Shown piece by piece: positions 6,153 through 10,517 of a DNA stretch of 10,517 bases. Source of the DNA: Nitriliruptoraceae bacterium. Lineage in GTDB: Bacteria; Actinomycetota; Nitriliruptoria; Nitriliruptorales; Nitriliruptoraceae. Both the position numbers and the translations under genes were made by a program. The notes beneath the pieces were generated by a model. That model was not told the DNA's origin, did not search any database, and saw only the letters and a list, made by a program, of their open reading frames with translations. The stretch spans positions 1-10,517 of the forward strand of contig SKNK01000490.1 of NCBI GenBank assembly GCA_007120565.1. Direction: 5' to 3'. How positions within the stretch are numbered: the first letter of the stretch is position 1; every line of letters starts with the position of its first letter.

Positions 6153-6721
6153 GCCTGCCCCCCGGCCAGCAGCTCGAGGGCGGCTTCGACCAGTGCTCCG
6201 CGACGCAGATCGACCCCGCAGGTCGCGCCATCGATCCGTGCGTCGCCGATCGAGAGGGTCGCGTCCGCCACCCAGGTGAACCCCTGGCCGGCCGCGTGCT
6301 CGGAGAGCTGCGCGTGGTGATCGGGATGGACCCGGACCTGCAGGTCATCGGCGTCGAGGCGCATGATCGCGGTCCGTACCCGTTCGAGCAGCTCCTCGGC
6401 TTCGGGCGCGATACAACGCCCCAGGACCGCTTCGGCGAGGTTCCGGGCGAGGTCGAGGTGGATCGCCGTTGCCTCGTCGCGTTGCGTCCGCAGTTCGTCC
6501 GTGGCCGCAGCTGCGGCGGTGGCAACGAAACCGCGAAGCTGTTCCACCTCGGCTCGCATGGCGTCGCGACCGGCGGCTTCGCCTTCCGCGTACGCGTCGG
6601 CGCGTGCGACCGCCAGCCGATGTTCGATCGCGGCGGTGGTCGCTGGGTCGAAGACGGCATCGGGCACGCCGAGCCGCCGGGGGGTCGAACCATCGACCGT
6701 CATCTGCAGGACCTCACTCAA
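6149..6721 (-). CDS. fliH: Flagellar export stator protein FliH
   Basis: FliH is the regulator and stator of FliI; its dimer tethers the ATPase to the switch complex. The 190 residues show an Ala/Glu-rich helical N-terminal half with the FliH glycine pattern YAEGEAAGR (44-52). The C-terminal domain includes VRVHPDHHAQLSEHA (129-143), IGDARIDGATCGVDLR (158-173) and a final amphipathic helix. The best-supported start is the TTG at 6721, with GGAGG 6 bases upstream, giving an 8-base overlap with fliG. An ATG at 6703 (residue 7) has only GAGG at 8 bases and is the alternative. The TTG would be the only such start in the window. The C-terminus overlaps fliI by ATGA. Identity is secure from the location between fliG and fliI. 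Confidence 0.9.
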   Translation of the reverse strand: MSEVLQMTVDGSTPRRLGVPDAVFDPATTAAIEHRLAVARADAYAEGEAAGRDAMRAEVEQLRGFVATAAAAATDELRTQRDEATAIHLDLARNLAEAVLGRCIAPEAEELLERVRTAIMRLDADDLQVRVHPDHHAQLSEHAAGQGFTWVADATLSIGDARIDGATCGVDLRRGALVEAALELLAGGQA

Positions 6722-7715
6722 CGAGTTCCTCCTGCGACCGGTTGATCTGGATCAGCCCTTCCTTCTCGAGCTGGTGGACGACCTGGATGACCTCGCCCTG
6801 GGCTTCTTCCACCTCGGACACCCGCACCGGGCCCATCAGATCCATCTCCTCGGCGATCGCCGTGCGGGCACGCTCGGAGAGGTTGCCTTCGAGGGCCTCC
6901 CGAAGCTCCGCGGTGATCCCCTTCATGGCCAGCGCCAGGCGAGCCGGGTCGATCTGACGCAGCACCTCCTGCAGCGACCGGGCGTCGAGGATCAGCAGGT
7001 CCTCGAACATGAACATCAGGGCACGCACACGCTCGGCCAGGCCCGGATCGATCTCCTCGAGCTCAGCCAGGATCATGCGCTCCGTCGCCGGATCGGTCAT
7101 GTTCAGGACGTCGGCGAGTTCCTTGACCCCGTCACGACGTCCCGAGCGGCGACGCACCTCACCCAGGCGGACGCGGAGTGCCTCCTCGACCTGTTCGACG
7201 ACCTCGGGGGTCGCCCGTTCCAGGGTTGCGAGGCGGTTGGCGACGACGGCCTGGACCGCACGGTCGAGGCCAGCCAGGATCTGTGCGCCCATGCGTGCAG
7301 GCAGGTGTGCGAGCACCAAGGCGATCGTCTGGGGGTGCTCATCACGCAGATGCTGGAGCACCTCGGTGATGTCGTGCATCCGTAGGAAGTGGAACGGGGC
7401 CGCGTGGGTGGTCGCCAGCAGACGATCGACGATCTCATCGGCCTGATCGCCGTGGATGCGCCGCATCAGCTCCCGAGCATGCTGTTCACCACCTCGGACC
7501 AGCTGGTTGTGTGCCTGCGCCTCGGCCTGGAACTCGACGAGGACGGTCTCGAGCTGACGTGCCGGGATGTCGCCGAGCGTGGCGATCTCCACAGCGAGCT
7601 GCTCGGACTCCTCCTCATCGAAGTAGCGCATCACCGCGGCGGCGCGCTCCGGCCCGACCGCCAGCATCACGGCTGCCGCCTTCTGGGAGCGACTCATCTG
7701 AGTGAGGGCGGTCAC
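6714..7715 (-). CDS. fliG: Flagellar motor switch protein FliG
   Basis: FliG is the rotor protein that binds the FliF C-terminus and receives torque from MotA. The 333 residues have the standard three-domain length: FliG_N (about 8-105), FliG_M with the EHPQ motif (EHPQTIALVLAHL, 126-138), and FliG_C (about 220-330) with MFMFEDLLILDARSLQEVLR (234-253). Spacing to the E. coli torque helix is conserved with a +1 offset: K265, R282, E289, E290 and R298 correspond to K264, R281, D288, D289 and R297. The aspartate pair is therefore replaced by glutamates. GPVRVSEVEEAQ (295-306) is typical. The start is the GTG at 7715, overlapping the fliF stop as GTGA, with GGAGGG 7 bases upstream; an ATG at 7697 is less favoured. 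Confidence 0.97.
   Translation of the reverse strand: MTALTQMSRSQKAAAVMLAVGPERAAAVMRYFDEEESEQLAVEIATLGDIPARQLETVLVEFQAEAQAHNQLVRGGEQHARELMRRIHGDQADEIVDRLLATTHAAPFHFLRMHDITEVLQHLRDEHPQTIALVLAHLPARMGAQILAGLDRAVQAVVANRLATLERATPEVVEQVEEALRVRLGEVRRRSGRRDGVKELADVLNMTDPATERMILAELEEIDPGLAERVRALMFMFEDLLILDARSLQEVLRQIDPARLALAMKGITAELREALEGNLSERARTAIAEEMDLMGPVRVSEVEEAQGEVIQVVHQLEKEGLIQINRSQEELVE
6728..6732 (-). promoter_or_regulatory. Ribosome binding site favouring a TTG start for fliH
   Basis: GGAGG on the minus strand, inside the end of fliG, lies 6 bases before the TTG at 6721. The competing ATG at 6703 has only a GAGG at 8 bases, so the rare TTG start is preferred. Confidence 0.55.
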
Positions 7716-9193
7716 GCGTCCACCCTCCGGTCAGCGAGCCAACCACGGAGCAGTGCGGCGATCTCCTCGGGCTGCTTCTCGACCAGTTCGGACACCTCGT
7801 CCTTGGTGGTGGGGCCGGGGTCGATCTCCTCCGGCTGCTCGCGGAGCTGCGCGGGCGGGCGGACCTGTGCCGGCACGACCTTCTCCGGCTCGGGTTCAGG
7901 CCTGGTGCGACGGCGGCTCATCAGGAACAGCGCCACGGCGATCACCAGGAGCACGACCAGCGCAACGATCCGCTGGATCAGGTCGACCAGTTCCGGGCCG
8001 TCTCCGACGACGGGGGCTTCGGGGAGCGGAGGTGTCGCGACCCGGGTGATGGCGATCTCGTCGCCGCGCTCGGCGTTGATACCGGCCGCTGCGCCAACCA
8101 GGTCGAGGAGGGCGCCGTCACCGACGGCCGCATCCTCGTCGACGACGATGGCGACGGTCAGCCGCTGTACCTCGCCAGGGGCTTGTACGACGCGGGTCAC
8201 GGTGCGACCGACCCCGAACTCACGGGTTGCCTCGTCGCGTTCGTAGTTGCCTTCGCCGCCACCGGCCTCGGGGAGCGGCCCACCGTCGACGCCAACGATG
8301 CCGCCAACGGCGGGGCCGGTGCCTTCGTAGCGCTCCTCGGAGGTCTGCTCGCGCAGCGGGATGCCGCCTTCGTCGTAGGTCTCCGTCTCGGTCTGGACCT
8401 CGTCGAAGTCCAGCGTTGCGCGCACGACCACCGAGGCCGGCGCATCGGTCGCTCGACGCAGCAGTTCGGAGATCTCGACGGACAGCGCCTGCTCGAAGTC
8501 GCGGGTCCGCTGCTGTTGGCCGTCGGTGACACCGCTGCCGGTGCCATCGCCGGGTGCGTGGAGGACCTGCCCGTTGGTGTCGGCGATCGTCACCTGATCG
8601 GGGTTCAAGCCTTCGACCGCCGAGGCGATCAGCAGCGTCATGGACTGGATCTGCTGCCGGTCGAGCGGCGAGGTCGGCCGAACCAGAACCGAAGCGCTCG
8701 GTGGGGTCTGCCGGTCCGAGAACAGCGCCTCCTCCGGCATGACCAGGCGCACCGTGGCCGACTCAAGCGCGTCCATCGCGGTCAGGGTGCGGGCGAGCTC
8801 GCCTTCAACGGCGCGCTGCAGGTCGACACGCTGGCGGAAGTCCGACAGGCCCAGAGCCTGATCGTCGAGGAGCTCGTAGCCGGGGACCACCGGGGTGGCA
8901 GAGACGCCGGCCTGCGCCAGGTTCGCGCGCACCCGGTGCAGTTCGTCCTGCGGCACCATCACGCGGCTGCCGTCGAGCTGGTAGGTGACGCCCTGAGCCT
9001 CGAGCTCGTTGGTCACCTCGGCCAGCTCACGGTCCTCGAGACCCGCGTACAGCATCGCGTACGAGGGCGTCGCCACCCATCGGATGAAGGGCACGGCCGC
9101 CATGACGAGCACGATCGCGGCCACGGCAAGCCCAGCACGCTGCGCAGGCGGCAACGTGCGGATGAGCCCTGCGAGTCGGTCCTTCAGTTCCAC
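7712..9193 (-). CDS. fliF: Flagellar MS-ring protein FliF
   Basis: FliF forms the membrane-embedded MS ring, the platform on which export gate, rod and C-ring assemble. The 493-residue protein has a first membrane segment at about 20-40 and the YscJ/FliF ring-building region at about 45-215, including VRLVMPEEALFSDRQTPPSA (148-167). A less ordered periplasmic-side loop at 265-330 is rich in Gly and Glu, a second membrane segment lies at about 403-425, and a charged cytoplasmic tail follows. The tail ends with the FliG-binding helix EEIAALLRGWLADRR (476-490). The start is the GTG at 9193, with GAGGGG 6 bases upstream, 25 bases after fliE; an upstream ATG is out of frame. The stop overlaps the fliG GTG. 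Confidence 0.97.
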   Translation of the reverse strand: MELKDRLAGLIRTLPPAQRAGLAVAAIVLVMAAVPFIRWVATPSYAMLYAGLEDRELAEVTNELEAQGVTYQLDGSRVMVPQDELHRVRANLAQAGVSATPVVPGYELLDDQALGLSDFRQRVDLQRAVEGELARTLTAMDALESATVRLVMPEEALFSDRQTPPSASVLVRPTSPLDRQQIQSMTLLIASAVEGLNPDQVTIADTNGQVLHAPGDGTGSGVTDGQQQRTRDFEQALSVEISELLRRATDAPASVVVRATLDFDEVQTETETYDEGGIPLREQTSEERYEGTGPAVGGIVGVDGGPLPEAGGGEGNYERDEATREFGVGRTVTRVVQAPGEVQRLTVAIVVDEDAAVGDGALLDLVGAAAGINAERGDEIAITRVATPPLPEAPVVGDGPELVDLIQRIVALVVLLVIAVALFLMSRRRTRPEPEPEKVVPAQVRPPAQLREQPEEIDPGPTTKDEVSELVEKQPEEIAALLRGWLADRRVDA

Positions 9194-9218
9194 CGGTCAC
9201 CCCTCATCGCGAACGCGG

Positions 9219-9518
9219 TCACAGCTGCATCCGCATGATCTCTTGGTAGGCGTCCAACGCCCGGTCACGGACCTGGACGAGCATGTCGACGGCCAGGGCC
9301 GATTCGGTCGTTGCCAGCATCAGTTCGTGCACCTTGGTCGGCCCACCCGTCGCGACGTCGACCGCCATCGCGTCGGCCTGGTGTTCCAACGCCGAGACCT
9401 GCTGCAGGCCACGCGCCATGGCGTCCCCGAAGCCCGCCGCTGGCGTGCCGTTGCCGCCGCCCGGTGCGTTCACCAGCGGGAGGGAGGGGATGCCGCCGAT
9501 CGGAGGGATGGACATCAT
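9219..9518 (-). CDS. fliE: Flagellar hook-basal body protein FliE
   Basis: FliE is the adaptor between the MS ring and the proximal rod and the first export substrate. The 99-residue product has a flexible Gly/Pro-rich N-terminus and the family's helical C-terminus: VHELMLATTESALAVDML followed by VQVRDRALDAYQEIMRMQL (residues 81-99). Two consecutive ATGs (9518 and 9515) are possible starts. GGAGG lies 3 bases from the first and 6 from the second, so the second may be the one used; the product would differ by one Met. Either overlaps the flgC TGA. It is followed after 25 bases by fliF. Confidence 0.95.
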   Translation of the reverse strand: MMSIPPIGGIPSLPLVNAPGGGNGTPAAGFGDAMARGLQQVSALEHQADAMAVDVATGGPTKVHELMLATTESALAVDMLVQVRDRALDAYQEIMRMQL

Positions 9519-9925
9519 CGACCTCCGAGCCGCAGTGCCGTCTGGTAGGCCTCACGGGCCGACTCGACGGTGCGCATGTTGGCCTGGTACTGCCGCTGGG
9601 CGATCATCAGGTCGGTCATCTGCCCGGACATGTCGACGAGCGGCTTCTGGACCATCCCGTCCTCGTCCGCCAGTGGATGGTCGGGGTCGTGCACGATCGG
9701 CGCGTCACCCTCTTGGCGGACCTGGGCACCGACGACCACGCCCGAACCCGTCTCGGCGTAGGGGCCGTTGCCCAGCGGGGTCGCGACGGGACGCAGTGCC
9801 CGGAAGGGCTCCTCGTCGGTCGCGGTGACCGTGTTGACGTTGGCCATGTTGTGCGCGATCGCGTCGATCCAGTGGTGGGCGAGGCCCACACCGGTCCGGC
9901 CGATGTTCATGGCGGAGAAGGTCAT
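9515..9925 (-). CDS. flgC: Flagellar basal-body rod protein FlgC
   Basis: FlgC is a proximal rod subunit, exported by the flagellar type III system and located in the cell wall. The 136 residues begin MTFSAMNIGRTGVGLAHHWI, with the rod motif HNMANVNT (25-32) in place of the common NNIANxNT. They end with MTDLMIAQRQYQANMRTVES (103-122), typical for rod proteins. The ATG at 9925 is preceded by GGGAGG at 5 bases; the frame is open further back to 10027, but that stretch lies over the end of flgB and gives no rod motif. The gap from the flgB stop is 31 bases. A central segment (60-95) rich in Gly, Asp and Pro replaces the longer loop of some homologues. Confidence 0.95.
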   Translation of the reverse strand: MTFSAMNIGRTGVGLAHHWIDAIAHNMANVNTVTATDEEPFRALRPVATPLGNGPYAETGSGVVVGAQVRQEGDAPIVHDPDHPLADEDGMVQKPLVDMSGQMTDLMIAQRQYQANMRTVESAREAYQTALRLGGR

Positions 9926-9956
9926 GAGTGCCTCCCGTGCCGTGGCGACGAGGTCG

Positions 9957-10301
9957 TCATCGCTGACCGCCCATCGCGACCCGCATGTTGCCGACCTTGA
10001 AGTTGAAGGCAGCGGCCATCGCTTCACGCTGCAGGCCGTCCTTCATCTCCCCGATCAGCTCGGTCTCGAGGTCGACGCTGTTACCCATCGCGTTGACCAC
10101 CGTGGGTGATGCTCCGACGTTGGGCTGCGCCGCTTGGGGGCGGCCCCGCTGGACGGCGTCGGCGAGGGTGGTCTCGAAGTCGACATGCGAGGCCCGGAAC
10201 CCGGGCGTCTGCGCGTTGGCGATGTTGTTGGCGCGAACATCACCACGCAGCGAGAGCCCGTTCAGCGCACCGATCACGGTGTGCGTCGCGGCATCCCACA
10301 T
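9957..10301 (-). CDS. flgB: Flagellar basal-body rod protein FlgB
   Basis: FlgB is a proximal rod subunit and the first gene of the operon. The 114 residues carry the N-terminal rod helix with RANNIANAQTPGFRASHVDF (23-42), a disordered Gln/Pro/Gly-rich middle (50-65), and GNSVDLETELIGEM (73-86) with a C-terminal helix ending NFKVGNMRVAMGGQR. The start is the ATG at 10301, with GAGGAG 8 bases upstream, giving the standard family N-terminus. An in-frame ATG at 10361 with its own GGAGGAGG (3 bases) would add 20 residues unlike any FlgB N-terminus I know, and it lies in the stem of a leader hairpin. Confidence 0.95.
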   Translation of the reverse strand: MWDAATHTVIGALNGLSLRGDVRANNIANAQTPGFRASHVDFETTLADAVQRGRPQAAQPNVGASPTVVNAMGNSVDLETELIGEMKDGLQREAMAAAFNFKVGNMRVAMGGQR

Positions 10302-10350
10302 GGTCTGGTCTCCTCGGTACCGGGGACCCGACGTTTCCGAACACGAGAAA

Positions 10351-10372
10351 GGAGGAGGCATGCGCCTCCTCC
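10351..10372 (-). terminator. Terminator-like hairpin in the flgB leader (possible attenuator)
   Basis: A 9-bp perfect inverted repeat (GGAGGAGGC / GCCTCCTCC) with a 4-base loop is followed on the minus strand by TTTCTCG. It lies between the predicted promoter (10408-10435) and the flgB start (10301), so it would form about 30-50 bases into the flgB mRNA. It could be a weak intrinsic terminator acting as an attenuator, or a structure that hides the GGAGGAGG of an alternative start. A third option is the terminator of a gene to the right of the window, read through by the flgB promoter. The T-tract is short, so the function is open. Confidence 0.5.
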
Positions 10373-10407
10373 ATGAGCCGTGAGCGTTCCGTCGAGTTGT
10401 CGTGGTC

Positions 10408-10435
10408 CCATCGGCCGACCGCGGAACGACTCAAG
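10408..10435 (-). promoter_or_regulatory. FliA/WhiG-like promoter of the flgB-flgE operon
   Basis: On the minus strand this reads CTTGAGTCG-N13-CGATGG, or TTGA-N15-GCCGATGG in sigma-28 terms. The -10 half matches GCCGAT of the FliA/WhiG consensus TAAA-N15-GCCGATAA, and the spacing is exact. The same element stands before flbD (1027-1054). Transcription would start near 10400 and give a leader of about 100 bases. No convincing housekeeping promoter was recognised in the rest of 10302-10517, and 10436-10517 shows no gene. Confidence 0.7.
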
Positions 10436-10517
10436 CGGTCTACATCATCGATCCGGTCAGCCGACCCCCAGGCGGGCGGTTCGACCCTGGCGACCGCGGA
10501 TCGCCGCTATACGGGGC

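Noticed and set aside
4773..6320. 515-residue plus-strand open frame opposite fliI
   Set aside because: Antisense shadow of an intact ATPase gene; composition (Arg/Gly/Asp/His-rich) is typical of GC-rich shadow frames.
6363..7385. 340-residue plus-strand open frame opposite fliH/fliG
   Set aside because: Shadow of fliG and fliH, with His/Asp-rich composition and no family motif.
8759..8767. Another CTTGAGTCG on the minus strand, inside fliF
   Set aside because: It matches only the -35 half; the bases at the required distance are TGGTCA, not CGATGG, and it encodes conserved FliF residues.
8183..9238. 351-residue plus-strand open frame opposite fliF
   Set aside because: Shadow of fliF; FliF is complete with both membrane segments and the FliG-binding tail.
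10240..10434. 64-residue minus-strand frame in the flgB leader, including a possible leader peptide starting at 10374
   Set aside because: No Shine-Dalgarno before either ATG, the first ATG lies in the predicted promoter, and the frame overlaps flgB with shadow-like Arg-rich sequence.
10478..10487. GGTTCGACCC resembling a tRNA T-loop
   Set aside because: Flanking bases do not form a 5-bp T-stem, and no acceptor, D or anticodon arm could be found in the edge sequence.
1..10517. Mobile elements, CRISPR arrays, rRNA or horizontally acquired cargo
   Set aside because: No transposase, integrase, terminal inverted repeats, regular spacers or RNA gene signatures were seen; composition looks uniform and gene content is all flagellar.

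Overview
The window is a block of flagellar basal-body, export, hook and motor genes, all on the minus strand, so transcription runs from the right end to the left. The DNA is strongly GC-rich by eye, GTG starts are common and one TTG start is likely. No P-ring, L-ring or flgA genes are visible. The gene order closely follows the fla/che operon of Gram-positive bacteria (flgB flgC fliE fliF fliG fliH fliI fliJ x fliK flgD flgE flbD/swrD). Together with the short FlgE and Ig-less FlgD, this points to a monoderm, high-GC host, most likely a deep-branching actinobacterium. The phylum is an inference and no genus is claimed.

Layout in transcription order: an upstream region (10302-10517) with a FliA/WhiG-like promoter and a hairpin-bearing leader; the rod genes flgB and flgC; fliE (MS-ring/rod junction); fliF (MS ring); fliG (switch/rotor); the export ATPase set fliH, fliI and fliJ; a soluble lytic transglycosylase gene; fliK (hook-length ruler); flgD (hook cap); and flgE (hook). 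Most junctions are stop/start overlaps (ATGA, GTGA or ATGATG), or gaps of about 25-31 bases with strong Shine-Dalgarno sequences. A perfect 15-bp hairpin follows flgE. A second unit then starts from a promoter that matches the flgB one, and carries flbD (swrD-like) and motA, which runs off the left edge. Its next genes (probably motB, fliL, fliM and so on) are outside the window.

Together the genes build the MS ring, rotor, export apparatus, rod and hook, and begin the stator. The most interesting non-coding signal is a pair of intergenic elements, 10408-10435 and 1027-1054, that share CTTGAGTCG-N13-CGATGG at identical spacing. Each reads as TTGA-N15-G(C/T)CGATGG, which has the exact geometry of sigma-28/WhiG promoters. 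Other points of interest are the terminator-like hairpin in the flgB leader, an unusually acidic Gly/Asp/Glu repeat in FliK, 21-bp tandem repeats encoding an acidic proline-rich FlgD tail, and a lytic transglycosylase without a signal peptide at the position between fliJ and fliK. I see no mobile element, CRISPR array, tRNA or rRNA, and nothing that I can defend as a wholly new system.
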